DNA of 64,000 nt from Cephalotrichum gorgonifer (GCA_900312665.1 ONZQ02000016.1:657361-721360), one strand, 5' to 3'; shown: positions 24,902 through 36,794, counted from the first letter of the stretch. Numbers and translations: made by a program. The notes: generated from the letters alone by a model not told the origin.

Positions 24902-26818
24902 CTAAATCTTACTCGGGCTGACAAACGTGATGTGGTTCTTCTTATCGTCCTTTCGGAAGCGGACCGTCGTTCCGGTGCCAGAGTCTCCGTGGTGTCTCAG
25001 CGATCGCGGTGCATCGCCGTCCTCCTCCATTGTGATATCGGCAACGTCCGACATGGACCGGGTCTCGAGGTTGTCACTAGCATCGGATTCCGAGGAGCCG
25101 TCATCCGATTCATCGTACTCCCCATCGTCGCTAACGAGGGACGGCGCATTGTTGCTAGCAGTGGGGTTCGGGCTGAGATTATGATCCATATCTTCGTCCT
25201 CGTCTCTAGCGGTCGCATCCCGGGGCTCCCGGTGCTTCCCCAGCAATGGTTCAGCAAATGACAGGACGGGGGATAGGCCCTTGGCGTTGGGGGTATGCGT
25301 GGTAGCAGGGTGTTGCAGAGGCGCCATCGTAGCCCGTGCAGGCATACGCATCGCCGGAGCGGCGTCGGTTGGCGTCGCGCTACACATCCTGTCGACCGAC
25401 TCTTCTGAATCCTCACTGGGCGAAGAGGCCTCGTCGAAATCGACCTTGGTCTTCGCGTCGCCCACAAGCTGCTCGAGGTTGCCGTCGAATTTCTTCGCCT
25501 TCATCAACCTCGATAGGTACGGCGTGTCCGAGGATGGAACCAGCGATGTTGGCGAGGTGTCGGTAGGCTTCCGCGAGCTCGGGATGCAGGTCACACCAGG
25601 AAGTTTTCCCTGCTTGTAGAGCTGCAACGACTCCTCGATACGGGACTGTAGTGAGGCGAACGCCTGCTGCCTCGACAGCTCAGGCTGCGCGAAGGGATGG
25701 ACCAATCCGGAGGGTGGCGGCGGGGCAGTAGCGACTGGTTGCGGCTTTACCTCTTCGCTCGCAGGCTTCGGGGCCGCCGGGGCTTTCGCGTCGGTCGAAT
25801 CGATCGGTTGTCCGCTGCGGATGGCGGCTTCCTCGTGGCTCTTGAAGTCACGCCTGTGGGCTATGCGACAGTGGTTGATGAAGCCCTGGATGCTCAGGAA
25901 GTTCTCCCTGTGACAGTCGAGACACACAAGCTTCACTGTCTGGCCGTCTGACTGCCGCTTTAGCGTACACGGGCCGTTCTTGTCCTTGGCCGCAGGATAT
26001 CCACTCATGAGTGACTGAAGCTTCTGGCCAGCATTGCCTCGGACGGGACGCTGCTTTCCAGGGAGCGGCGCATCCCCTATGCTGTTCCGTGTTGTCCTTC
26101 CCTCGGCGACCGTTCTTGCGCCTCGTGCATCGTAGGGCGACTGCCACTCGGGTAGCATACCGTCGAACATGGGGTCCGGGATGAGCCACTTCGCATAGTG
26201 CCTCGCGTAAGGACCGTCGGCAACGCCGAAAGGTGGCGCCCACCGGGGGACCTCCTTTCCGGGTTGCCGAAGAGCCGGGCCTTTGCCGCTGCATATATCC
26301 ATCATCTGGTCGGGCGTCGGGCAGTTGACAGGATAAGGGATGAGGTGGCATCGGCGCAACTGCTCCAAGGCGATTTGACACTTGGCAAGCTCCTGGTCGA
26401 TCAGCCGCAGCTCGTCATGCTTAAACAGTATCTCTAGTCCAAAGTGGAACTGAATAGCATCATGCGCCTTCTGCAAGCGGTCGTCGGGAAGGTGCGACAC
26501 CTTCACCTGGTCGGAAGCGGCAGGAGTTGGCGACACCGGAGCGGTTGGCGGCGCGATAGCGGTAGGCGGCGCGCTGGCAGTCGACTCGTCAACTGGGGCT
26601 GGCCGGGGACGTTTGGTGACAGGTGCATCTTCATCGTAGGACTCGTCGCGCTCCCGCTTCCATGCCGGTCGCGCCGCGCAAACACCAGCTCCGGACGTCG
26701 ATATCGTCTGGCTTATCGGATGAAGCGGTCTTGAAAATTCGTGCAACATTGGACGGTCGAGTTTAACGCTCTGTTCAGCTCCCCTCGAGTCGATGCCCCA
26801 GAATCGAAACATGAGCAT
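24902..26818 (-). CDS. AHC1: Ahc1-like C2H2 zinc-finger protein (ADA acetyltransferase complex)
   Basis: Single exon, 638 residues. The N-terminus begins MLMFRFWGIDS; a short basic/acidic patch (about 52-72) and a Pro/Ala linker follow. A helical segment (about 105-157) precedes a conserved block with WLIPDPMFDGMLPEWQ (211-226) and an atypical zinc finger: Cys299-x2-Cys302 and His316-x4-His321 in the GFINHCRIAHRRDF context. This matches the Ahc1-like C2H2 domain; yeast Ahc1 is a structural subunit unique to the ADA form of the Gcn5 acetyltransferase complex, not SAGA. The C-terminal third is disordered and strongly acidic (DDGEYDESDDGSSES) and ends with a basic NHITFVSPSKI tail. Start could be residue 3 (MFRFWG) instead. 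The family call is good; ADA membership is inferred from yeast. Confidence 0.8.
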   Translation of the reverse strand: MLMFRFWGIDSRGAEQSVKLDRPMLHEFSRPLHPISQTISTSGAGVCAARPAWKRERDESYDEDAPVTKRPRPAPVDESTASAPPTAIAPPTAPVSPTPAASDQVKVSHLPDDRLQKAHDAIQFHFGLEILFKHDELRLIDQELAKCQIALEQLRRCHLIPYPVNCPTPDQMMDICSGKGPALRQPGKEVPRWAPPFGVADGPYARHYAKWLIPDPMFDGMLPEWQSPYDARGARTVAEGRTTRNSIGDAPLPGKQRPVRGNAGQKLQSLMSGYPAAKDKNGPCTLKRQSDGQTVKLVCLDCHRENFLSIQGFINHCRIAHRRDFKSHEEAAIRSGQPIDSTDAKAPAAPKPASEEVKPQPVATAPPPPSGLVHPFAQPELSRQQAFASLQSRIEESLQLYKQGKLPGVTCIPSSRKPTDTSPTSLVPSSDTPYLSRLMKAKKFDGNLEQLVGDAKTKVDFDEASSPSEDSEESVDRMCSATPTDAAPAMRMPARATMAPLQHPATTHTPNAKGLSPVLSFAEPLLGKHREPRDATARDEDEDMDHNLSPNPTASNNAPSLVSDDGEYDESDDGSSESDASDNLETRSMSDVADITMEEDGDAPRSLRHHGDSGTGTTVRFRKDDKKNHITFVSPSKI

Positions 26819-29800
26819 GCTCTGGGGAAGATGAGGGCAGGGAGGCTGGTTGGCGCAAACGCAAGTTGCGACCGTGGGCGGAAGTGGTGATGTTGGAGCG
26901 AGAAACTGTGGAGCTGTGCAGTAGGGACTGACGTAAGACAGAAATGGGAGTCAGGAGAGCAGAGCAGTTTGGAATGCTGGAGCCTAGTGGCGGAGTCGTG
27001 GGCTATTGGATGACGAAGTGGCCAGACTACTAGTGCGGCGAAAAAAGGAGGGGTGCGGTGCGGTCGCGTCAGGAATGAGGCGGCGGGCTTTGGCGGGACA
27101 AGAAAGGGGGAGAATCAGAGGGAGGAAACAGTGCCGTTGCGACCGGTGCGCGCCGGCTTTGTGACGTAGGATGGAAGGAAAAAAGGTCAAAAAATCAAGA
27201 GCTACTGAAAGCCTCGACAGAAAAAAAAGGAGTGATTAATTTTTAAAGAAAGCGCGAAGGAGAGCGGACACTTAGAATGTCCTTTTCTTGGTTCGACGCT
27301 GGTATTTTGCGCGTTTGGGGGGATGAAAGGTTACTGGAGATGGGAGAGAAGGAGATGCGGGAGAAAAGGGAAATGAGAGGGAAGTTGATGGAAGGGAAGG
27401 CACGGACAGGGAGGTGTCTGAGCCGAGTCGGAGCTTTGGGGGGGGAGGGATGAGGATGGTATGGGTACAAGGCAAGTGGTGTGGTAGGGGGGGTGTGGCG
27501 TTATACGTTGTACCTTTGAAGGCAGAGAGTCAAGACACCCTCCAGCTTGCGCCCGTGCACTCAGATAACAGGTCCAAGTACTTCGTACTCCTTACCAGAA
27601 TCTGACTTTCTGTGGTCCTTGAGCGCATGGCAGCTTGGAATGTTTCGTATAATCGGCCAGGGAACGAACATTATAATAAGATTAGATGCGGAGAGTGAGA
27701 AGATCGCACTCAAGATCTAATCCGAGTGCAGAGCCGCGTTTCGGGGGAGCTTTGGCAGTAGTCATCGCAGCCCCAAGCTCCAAAACTCTTGCGCCATCTG
27801 TGTGTCGCTACATCCACTAGCAAACCTTGTATTAACACTACCCACAGTTGTTCTTGCCGTTTGCGCTGAACTTGGAGTTGATGTTGCAGGCTTGGGGCAG
27901 ATGCGAACCTACTCGTCCTTGTATGACTCCATCGTGGCCACACTCGCGCCCACCCGGGTTTTGGGGTCTTATTTTTTTGCCCCTTTCTCTCCCTTTTTGG
28001 CATCTTGACATCTTGATGTCTTGTCTATCTTGTCTACTTCGTTCTCTTTCCGACTTCGGTTTTCTGTCCGTAGCCGTCTATCTGTACGAGAGCGTGTATG
28101 AGTATTTTATACGGATATGGGACCTGGGGCATATCAGTCGGGTATGCACTATTGGTATTAGTACAAGCATTGACGTGATTGAATACGGGGTATCGGGTGG
28201 ATTCGCTTATCAACAAGTTCGCCCTAAAACGCAAGCGTAGGGGGTTTTAGGTGTGGGCAGCTCCTGAACTTTCCTGCTCCATACTTTTTTCTCCACTTGT
28301 GGGTTTGTAGTAATCATACGCAACTTGCTTATATGGGTACTTGTAATAGTACTTGTACGACCGGATGCGCTCACGATCCTTCCGGCCAAGGCCAAAACCA
28401 AGTTACCTATTGAGTAGTGTCTAATAGATATGCAAGTACAAGTATCTCGGGTTCGCTCGTTCGCCATGCGCAGAACAGCCTAACTGGAAGAGAAACCCGG
28501 TGGTCCTGAGCAAAAGCAAAATATGACGGGACGAGACCAAATCCTGCCGCCCCCGCCCCCGCCGCCCGTTTTCGCCTCTTTACGTACGACGTGCTCGAGC
28601 TTGTAAACGAGCCCGGCACGACCGGGCCAGGCCCAGGCAGCCGTTTCCTCGATCTGTGCCCCCGCAACGTCCAGCGATTCGCTCTCGGAATCATGCAAGT
28701 TGAAGCAGTTCGCCGCTAGTACACCCCATCCAGCCATTTCGGGGCAAGCGGAGATCGCGGACTTGTACGCGTAGGTTTGAGCCTATCGTACGAGTCCGGA
28801 GTACGTCGCAAGCTACTAGTACGTGGAAACTCCAGCGTCATGACGCTTGGCGACGGATGGAAGGGTCTGTCTAAGATTCGAGCACATTTCCTCAACAAGA
28901 TGGGCCGCTTTGCGAACAACGGCTAACGGGCAGGCTCTGCGATATTATCAACACAAATCGCAGAAGAGTCGCAAAGGCAGCCAGCCACCATGCCACGCCA
29001 CCTGTCGCACCCTTGCGTGCGTACCAATAGCCGACACTGTTAGTGAGGTACTGGCGTTGTGGGCGCCGGGTAGGGAAGGTCCTCCCCCGCGAGTCGATCG
29101 AGCCTGCCCCAGGAAGTGTGGGAGAGCTGACGTGGATGGTGACTGCAGTCTTGTAAACTTGGTAGTGGAGCACATTACGGCGAGCCAGATATACGGGGCG
29201 TTTGTACCAGTACTTGAGCGCACCGGGGGCGACGGGGGTGTACCGGCCTAACACGAGCAATCTGGTACCCACAGCACAGCTGGTACCCCCCTGTCATCCG
29301 ACTAATATAGATCCCACTTTCTTATTAGGAGTACCAGTAATATTGGACGAGCGGGCCTGATCCCTGACCCACGGAACGAAACAGATCGAAGGTAACTGCA
29401 GGACCATGCAGCTGCTCGGTAGGGGCAACCTTGTCATTCCCCCTTTAACTGGACTGCAACCTCATTCCAGGACTGCGATGAACCGAGGTATCAAGGCGAT
29501 GCAGGGAGAAGGTTGGGAATTTCCAGGCTTTCGAGGACGCGGGTAAGACGCGCGTGCCTTCTCTACGACTACTCCCAGACGAGGGGCGTACACATAGCAC
29601 GTGGAATGAGACAACAATACGAAGTAATATTAGAGAAATCCATCCCCGGCTCTCAGACTTGGTTTCTGGTGGGACGAGCGCCCAATCAGGACAAGTTCCA
29701 TGCTACATCGACGCACTGGCCACCTTCAAACCACATACGCCACCCCATGTCTCCCAACCCCGGAAGGTTTACGGCTCACGCCCCCAAGAAACAACGGACC

Positions 29801-30529
29801 AATCAAAAGAGGGTTAGGAAGAGGCCCGATTTGGAAAGGGGGGGAGGAGGCTCCAGGAGGTGCGAAAATGGATTCACGAAACGGAGCCAGCGAGTACTGA
29901 GCTTGAACTCAGACGAGAGTCCAAACTGGCATTCCCCCACCTCTTTGCTGCTAGGGCTATCACGTCCAGGCACTTGGTCCTCCAGCACGCCAGGAGCGGC
30001 AATATTGGCTTCCGAATGCCAGCTCTGCTAAAAATAACTAGGAAAGGTATGGAGTACTACGAGTCAGCAAGGTCAACTCTGAAACTCCGTTGTGCGATGT
30101 GATGCAAAGATCGCTGGTCTGTGGGTGCCTGCGAGCTATGATTTGCGCCTTCCGTCATGCGATACGCGGAAAGCCTCCTGTCATCGGGAAATGAGCGGGG
30201 TTTGTGGCTTGTCATGAGTATTGTCTTTATCGCTCCTTATTGAGGCCCCCGTCATGCGACTATTACACCTAGAGTGTGGTTTGGTGGGATGCGGACTTGG
30301 CAGCGTAGTCTCTTATCGATAAGGGAGTCCATCGGACCCACTCTCCCGCTAATGTGAGCTCGATGCCTTTTTCACAAATTTGGAGTTGAAGGACCAGGAC
30401 ATGACGGAGCCGCCAACCGTGATTCTTCCCACCACCGTCGCCCTCCCTCCGTGATCACAAATCCCACTACCCGCGCGTTCAATCCAAGTCGCCTTCCGCC
30501 CAACATCGCCTCCACTCGAACGCCTGTCC
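26819..30529. other. Divergent 3.7 kb region between AHC1-like and Alba genes
   Basis: Promoter-containing region for both flanking genes. Several GTAC-type near-palindromes occur (27576-27592, 28325-28352, 28760-28815). Open frames such as plus 29513-30031 and minus 29272-28892 lack domain and codon signal. No RNA gene or transposon is recognised. Confidence 0.45.
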
Positions 30530-31243
30530 ATGATGGACGCAGCCACAGGGTGCGCCTCGAAGAAGAGAGGACCCCGCGAATCTCCAGCCCAAGCGCCAGC
30601 CCCCAAGCGAAGGAAATGCCCCGAAGAAATACAATCCCGGTCGACCAGTGCGTCTAAGAAGGTTTCCCAGCCGCCCACAACCCTGGCGCTCTCCGCGTCG
30701 CTCGAGGCGACCCTCGCCGAGCTACGGCTAAAGTACGATGTCCTGGTAGCGTCCGTACTATCCTCTACAAAGATCAAGACCCGTATCGAGCGGGTCACCA
30801 GCCACCTACGGCAGACGGTGTCGCAGGCCTCAGCATCCGGGGGTGCCGATGGGGAGGGTTTGCCGGCACTCGTGCTCCTACACGCGCGGCCGGCCGAAGT
30901 TGGTAAAATGATCACAATGGTCGAGAAGACGAAGGAGCTGCTGGCGCCGGAGGGGAGCGGCGCGATATATCAATACAACCTCCTCTTTGAGCTACCGCCC
31001 AAGCCGGCGGAGGCCACCATCGTGGAAGAGACGGTCTTGGAGGGTGGCGATCGAGAAGTGGGAGAGGAGAGCGACGACGGGTTCGAGAAGCTGGAGATAT
31101 TCGAGAGGGCGGCGAACCCGAAGGCACCAGCGAGGCCGGTGAGGGCGATGGGCATATTCCTTTCTACAGTCCCTGTCCAAGAGCTAAAGAGCAAGGCGGG
31201 GATTACGGCGCAGACGACGGGGACAGCACCGGAAGAAGGCTGA
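30530..31243 (+). CDS. Alba-domain DNA/RNA-binding protein (Rpp25/Pop6-like)
   Basis: Single exon, 237 residues. Residues 10-45 are basic with KKR and KRRK patches that could act as a nuclear signal. The Alba-like fold lies at about 68-156: KYDVLVASVLSSTKIKTRIERVTSHL (first strand and helix, with the SSTKIKTR substrate-binding loop), then LPALVLLHARPAEVGKMITMVEKTK and IYQYNLLFELP. In eukaryotes this superfamily includes the Rpp20/Rpp25 (Pop7/Pop6) subunits of RNase P and MRP and other RNA-binding proteins. The acidic segment after residue 160 (EESDDGFEKLE) is not part of the fold. A second ATG is codon 2. Placement with Rpp25/Pop6 is an inference from fold and architecture. It converges on VTC1. 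Confidence 0.7.
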   Translation: MMDAATGCASKKRGPRESPAQAPAPKRRKCPEEIQSRSTSASKKVSQPPTTLALSASLEATLAELRLKYDVLVASVLSSTKIKTRIERVTSHLRQTVSQASASGGADGEGLPALVLLHARPAEVGKMITMVEKTKELLAPEGSGAIYQYNLLFELPPKPAEATIVEETVLEGGDREVGEESDDGFEKLEIFERAANPKAPARPVRAMGIFLSTVPVQELKSKAGITAQTTGTAPEEG

Positions 31244-31675
31244 CCCTCTTGTGGGTGGGTATACGCGTCCTGCCGGTGCCGAGAGCTAGCTCTATCGAAT
31301 GATGGCCGGCTCTCCGCGTCTCGATATTTGGGTTTGGAGTTCGGGAGTTTGAGAGAGACATGTACACACCCGTGATATCCGTTAGAATGGCCCGCTTGTA
31401 CAAATAGACTGTATTTTACAGTATGCTTCCATCATGCAATAAACCGGAGAGTATCCTACATTTTAATGCCAGCGCTGCGTTCTCAGCAAGTACCGAGTCG
31501 CGATAAACAACCCCATCCGCTCGCCCTCTCACCAGTAATCCACATGCAAACGCGAGTCTCCTCTCGTCCTACGCTACTCGTCATATACACATTCTCGCAG
31601 CTTGCCCCAGCCACGGGCCACCCCACCTACCCACCCCAAGACCTCCCCGTCCCTCCGCCCACTGGCCTATACCAC
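31244..31675. other. Convergent intergenic region Alba/VTC1
   Basis: About 430 bases of 3' flank for both genes; a poly-pyrimidine segment lies at 31600-31690. Nothing else is seen. Confidence 0.5.
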
Positions 31676-32139
31676 CTAGTTCCCCCCCTTCTCCTTCGCG
31701 GCATAGACGATCCTCAGCACAAAGTTGACGACGACGGCGCCCAGCAGCATAACGGCCAGAACAGTCGGCCCGAAGCGGTCGTCGAAGCCCGCCTGGCCCC
31801 TGACACGTATGCTCTTCGCGCGCCAGTGGTACGTCACCAGCGCGTATAGCAGGGTGAAGACCGAGACGCCGGTGAAGAAGAAGGAGGAGATGAAGGCGGG
31901 GCGGTCGCCGAAGTTGAGCATGCCGAGGGAAAGGGCGCCGAGGACGACGGTGAAGTTGAGCCAGGAGAGGAAGGTTCGCTCGTTGGCAAAGAAGACCTTG
32001 GGCTCGACGCGGGTGGGGAGGGCGATCCGCTTGCCTGGGAAAAGCAGGTCTCAGTCAGTATTTTTCCACGATGGGCACGGGGTTTCGGGTGGATGGTATG
32101 CGTACCCTGCGTCGTTTGGAGGAGCGGCTGGCTCGACAT
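31676..32139 (-). CDS. VTC1: Vacuolar transporter chaperone subunit Vtc1
   Basis: Exons 32139-32106 (34 bases) and 32034-31676 encode 130 residues, against 129 in yeast. Vtc1 is the small all-membrane subunit of the vacuolar VTC complex that makes polyphosphate from ATP and translocates it into the vacuole. The sequence starts MSSQPLLQTTQGKRIALPTRVEPKVFFANERTF-like in its first ~30 residues, then has three transmembrane helices (about 35-50, 58-80 and 104-123) separated by the conserved WRAKSIRVRGQAGFDDRFGP loop. The conserved basic residues in this loop and in the N-terminus are those expected for polyphosphate handling. It diverges from the dynein light chain gene, with 866 bases between start codons. 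Confidence 0.95.
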
Positions 32140-33005
32140 TTTGGCGGTATTGCTATTGGGGGTTGTTTCGCAATATCTCGTGCGACGAAGTGGTCGATTG
32201 ATCACCTGGGACGGGCGGAGAGAAATCGAATTCGAGTCGAGAGTTATAGACGTCAACGGCGTCTAGCGAAGATGATAGGTTTAAGGCTGGCGCAGACAAT
32301 GATTGTCGTTTCTATTCAACTGAATCCCTCGTACAGGGGTGAAAAGCGGGTTATGTTCCGAAGGGAGGAGAAAAAGAGCCTTTGACGTCGTTACGATCTC
32401 GAGAATCCCCCACCTGGCTAACTTTGCTTCCTCGAGAGCTGTGGTGGCTTAAGCTTGCCCAAGCACGTGTGAATTGGACGATGGTGGTTGGCTGGCTTGT
32501 TCCGTATAAATGACGAACTAAAGGTTTCGGGGGGGCGTGTGAACAGTACCTCGAGTGATAGCAAGATAACATGGGACACCCCCTAGTGGTCACGTGCCTA
32601 TTTACCTGTGGCCAGCCGCCCAGCTGCATTGAGCCGTCTGGCAACGGGGCTCCCAGGGTGGCAACCAGCTTATCACGCGACAGAATCGGGTAATCCAAAC
32701 AAATCAGGGGGTCCCAAGAAGGCGTAGAGACAAGGCAGCATACACAGTACCGCCCGGTGTGCTCAGCTTCCCAATCGAACCTCCCTCCAACTTTACTCTG
32801 AAACGAAACAAAACACCCGTCCCGTGAAAAGACAAGATATCCAAGGTCTACTTTTTTTGGTCGTTACTTGGTAAAGATCGCCTCCCCGGGAATCCAAAGC
32901 GAGCGCCTTGACAATTTCCCTTTTGCGATTCCGGTTACTTACTCTTGTTTTCCTCGAAGCCCTTCGGTGAAATAGGTCTCTCTACATTTCGTTTAATCCA
33001 TCACA
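32140..33005. promoter_or_regulatory. Divergent promoter region VTC1/dynein light chain
   Basis: 866 bases between two start codons with no credible gene. It contains CACGTG-containing words (AGCACGTGTG near 32462, TCACGTGCC near 32588), the E-box core recognised by Pho4-type bHLH factors. Since VTC1 is phosphate-regulated in yeast, these are plausible sites, but this is inference from the hexamer only. Confidence 0.4.
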
Positions 33006-33865
33006 ATGGCGACTCCTGTACGATGAAACCCCCCCTCTCCCCCTTTTCTTTTTCTCCTTCTTGCTCCACTACCATCCAATCCTCTTCATGGAAGAGCTCT
33101 TGCGACCCACATCAGGTGCTGGTGATTGCCGGGTTAATATCGTGCCTTTGTTGCTAACGGAGATATATATCATAGCCCGTCCCCGTCAACCGCCTCAAGC
33201 AGATCGCCAATGATGTTCGTGCACTCCCCTTTTATCCCCACGATGGGGAAGCCGGCCGGGTTGTGATATCCGCGGACGAGCTATAGTCCTACCCCTCCGG
33301 CCCTAGGAGCATGCCGTCCGGCTAACATCTTAATGCAAGGCCTGCGAAAGCGCCATTGGCTCTGCTGAGTACTACGACCACTCCAAGACCGAGCAGTGGA
33401 ACTCAACCATAATCGTCAGTCCCCCCTCTTACCTTCCCGGCGCCTCTCATGCAACAACGTCCCGCCTCCCGCTCTAGGAGGAAATCCCCAGGCCACCAGT
33501 GTAGAAACAAACACAAGGCTAACACTCCTCGAAACCCGCAGAACTCTATCCTCAAGGCCGTAATCGCCGAGTCCACAACCGCGTCTGCCCCCCCAACCCA
33601 CAAGTTCGCCGTCAACTCGACCATAGTCCAACATCTCGTCCCCACCTCTCAGCTCAACAAGTCCAAGGGCTCCTCCGCCGCGGCCGCCGAGACGGGCGAC
33701 GCCGTCTCCACAGATGGGAAGCCGCACGTCGGCAGGAGGGGGATGCACTCTGCCACGGGGGCGTACTGGGACGAGAAGAGGGACGGGATGTGGAGCTTCA
33801 AGTACGACGGCGGGGAGGGCAAGGGTATGGATGTTGTTATTAGCTTGATCTGGATCGGGATTTAG
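33006..33865 (+). CDS. Tctex-type (DYNLT) dynein light chain
   Basis: Four exons, all in phase 0: 33006-33017 (12 bases), 33176-33214, 33340-33414 and 33542-33865, giving 149 residues. The fold is the Tctex-1/DYNLT dimer domain: helix with VNRLKQIANDACESAIGSAEYYDHSKTE-type sequence, QWNSTIINSILKAVI, the strand KFAVNSTIVQHLVPT, and the end AYWDEKRDGMWSFKYDGGEGKGMDVVISLIWIGI in short pieces. It would bind the dynein intermediate chain and cargo. An insertion of about 35 residues (SQLNKSKGSSAAAAETGDAV...) between the two central strands is longer than in animals. The 12-base first exon (Met-Ala-Thr-Pro) and the unusual GTTCGT donor after exon 2 make automatic prediction error-prone. Confidence 0.88.
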
Positions 33866-34344
33866 GGAAGCAAGGGAGTGGAGGGGCCGAGGGAGAGGAG
33901 CGAGGAGCAAAGGGGGGCAGCAATACCATGTTGACCCCATTGGCAGATGTACGTTCTTATCACGGCCTTGCTATGATATAATACTAGGCGGAAGAGTTGC
34001 AGAATGTCTATAATGGGATACATACGACGTTAAGACTTATAGGGTAGAGGCGTTGAACCCGGAAGCCTATTGGCAGTCTCTTCTAATAGTGTCTCAGGCG
34101 CGCATAAGGTTTAGGACACATGAACCAATACTCGAGCGCGAACCGAGATTGAACAAGTAGGACAATAATGCCATTACTCCTATACCATGCATATGCCCTA
34201 TACCCTATAAACCAGCTATGCCATCCTGCTCATGATATCATACGCGTCGTCAAATGTGTCGTGCCCATGTCCATCCCGGATAACTGTCATACACCAGCCA
34301 CCGAACCGAGCGAATACCGCCATCCCTACTCAGCCGCATCACCG
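33866..34344. other. Convergent intergenic region
   Basis: 3' flanks of the dynein light chain and ceramidase genes, about 480 bases. No gene or repeat is seen. Confidence 0.5.
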
Positions 34345-36794
34345 TCATCCCAGCTTAAACTCCGAACTAACACCCTCAAACGCCGTAATCTCCCCCGAAA
34401 GAGACTTCCAATCTCCAAAGTACTTGATCCTATACGTCCCCGCCCCCTCCACCTCCGCACTCCCCTGCTCACCCACCGCCGTCTCCCACACGATCTCCAC
34501 CTCGCTCGTACCCAGCACCTCACTCGTCCTCCGCCAGTTGTACACGAGCCCCCAGTCCGAATCGTCCCTCACGACGCGCCAGGTCCGCGTCCCGTCCGCC
34601 GCGAGGACCTGCTCCTCTACCGCGGCGTAGGAGCCCTCGAGGCGAAGGTTATTACGCGGGTTGGCGCCGACGAACGTGGCGCTCACTGTCGCCCGGCGGG
34701 GGTACGCGGGCTCCACATCGCGGAGGACGGCGCCAAAGGGCTTGAAGAGCGGGTGGTTGTCCATCACCACCCCGGGGATGAAGGACAGGGAAGCGTTGGA
34801 GTTGTTCGGGGGGTAAGGCTGGTCGAGCAGCCGCGAGGCGTTGGCGCTGGAGTCGGAGGAGAGGAGGGGGAGGAATGTGAGCGTGCGGTTGATGTAAGCG
34901 GCGAGGGTGTGCGGGCCGTAGAGCGTCGACGCGCCTTCGTACCGCTGGATGCTATTTGGGAAGCCAACGTTAGCAAAACCGGGGATGGAGGAGGGGGTTT
35001 ACTGCCTCAATGCGATTATGGGACATACCCGTATTCCTCTTCTGTGGCGATGTAGTGGGCATAGGTATTCGCGGGCCCGCCGAGAACCACCACTGGCTCG
35101 GCCTCACCGAGATCCGAGAACAGGCGCGCGGCCTCGCCCTTGACGGCATCCTTCCATCGGCGCCCGGCCATCGTCGTCGCCTCCCCCGGACTGACAACGA
35201 TGACCAGCTGGCCGACCCTGAAGGCCTGGATATCGACGATATTCGGCGCCCACTCGTACGGCTCGTGCATCTCGCCGACGTCGAGGAGGATGGGCTTCGG
35301 GCGCTGGCACTCGACCTGCTCCGGAGAGGGGTCCTTGATGAACCGCGACACGACCCTCCACAGCGGCGACGTCGTCTCGTTCGACCCGTGCTGGGTGAAG
35401 TCGAAGGCGCCCGGCCCGTCCGTCGTCCCCGCCGCGAACGAGTACCCGAGCGCGGCGGGGCAGGTCTGCACCTCTGACCCGTTGGGGAGAACGAAGGGGA
35501 AGAAGGACATGTCGTGGAAGACATGGAACGCCTTCACCGCGCGGCCAGAGACGGGGGTGCCGCCGCCGTCCATCTGGTGGAACAGGTCCCTCGCGGCCGC
35601 ATACTGGCGCTTGCCTATCTCGTAGCAGGACAGGGCGCCGTTGTCCGGCTCCCGGAAGTAGGGTCCGCGGGCGTGGCATTTCTGGCTCCTCCCGTCGGAG
35701 CAGGTGCTATTCTCGAAGCTGCACCTCTCGCCCGTGCCATCCTCGCACCACGCGCCCAGGACGTTGGGGCTCACGTCGCCCACACTCGCCTGCGAGAAGC
35801 CGGCGACGAAGTCGTCTGTGGCACTGTCAAGGCCGCGCACGTCCTTCTCCAGCAAGTCCGCGGCGACGCCCTTGTTGTCGCCGGATATCAGGGTATTGTT
35901 GCCCAGCATGGAGGTGCCATGCGTGGGGAACCACGTCAGCACGCCGACAGCCTTCCCGTCCGAGGCGCGCTGGAACTTGAGCATCGTCATGTCCCTCTCG
36001 ACGGTCCCGTCGTCTACCGCGCTGATGTTATACCGTTGCCTCTCCGCCTCTGGGTTCGCTAGGAAGGCGTAGAGGCTTCGGTTGATGCTGGCGCCGTAGA
36101 CCTTGGTGGTTCCGACACTGAGATGGCCCGGGGCTAGGTTCTGGTGGGCACGTTGGATCGACAGGAGCGTGCCGTTTACGATGGCTTCGTAGCTCTGCCT
36201 GTCGAACCCCTTGCTTGTGATTTGCGGGAGGAGATAGTTGAGCCATGCCCCCGGTCCCGAGTGGGAGTGCGTTGCGGTCACGGCGATGTTATGTTTCCCG
36301 TATACGGCATACTCGGGGCCTAACTGGGATAGCCCGGATAGGATGCCGTACCGGACGGCGGTATCCCCCGACTGGGTGTCAAGGACGATATAGACGAATC
36401 TATCCTCGGGGCAGTCGATAGACCCCATGATGAAGGCCCGGGAGTAGAGCCTCTGGCGTAGGCCGGTGCCAGTCTGGTTAGGATCCGCATATCCCATCAT
36501 ATTGAGCTCCACCACGGGCCCGGTGACGTCGGCCTTTCCAGCCCCGATCAGGTAAAGGTCGTTCTCATCTTGGACGCCGTAGGGCCGCGTAGCATCGCCG
36601 CCAGGAGCCCAGGAGGGAAGACGATATACGGATGGCCCGGATGTTGCGGAGACGTAGAAGTGCCAGATAGCGAGCACCACGATGAGTGGGACGGCAAGCC
36701 AGATGACAAGGAGCCGGGTCCTGATGCGAGACCGAGTGGTCCGTTGCCGTGGCGAATCATCTGGCTTGCGCCTCTCAGGATCAGGGCCAGTCAT
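34345..36794 (-). CDS. Neutral/alkaline ceramidase, type II membrane protein
   Basis: Hydrolyses the amide bond of ceramide to sphingosine and fatty acid at a membrane-facing lumenal or extracellular site. Exons 36794-35029 and 34951-34345 encode 790 residues. A short basic cytosolic tail precedes one signal-anchor helix (about 28-47). The catalytic domain starts near 80 (YLIGAGKADVTGPVVELNMMGYA). Zinc-ligand candidates are His176/His178 in TATHSHSGPG and His292 in FPTHGTSM; the nucleophile serine is Ser342 in the GDVSPN box. The C-terminal immunoglobulin-like domain (about 625-790) follows. Several N-glycosylation sequons agree with a lumenal location. The single intron splits a Gly codon in EEYG|IQRYEGAS. 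Length and motifs are typical of fungal neutral ceramidases. Confidence 0.93.

Noticed and set aside
28892..29272. 126-codon minus-strand frame with overlapping plus-strand frame
   Set aside because: No recognisable domain, no C-ending codon preference, and both strands are open by chance in the same place.
35104..35679. 191-codon shadow frame inside the ceramidase gene
   Set aside because: Frame-shifted reading of the catalytic exon without any motif.
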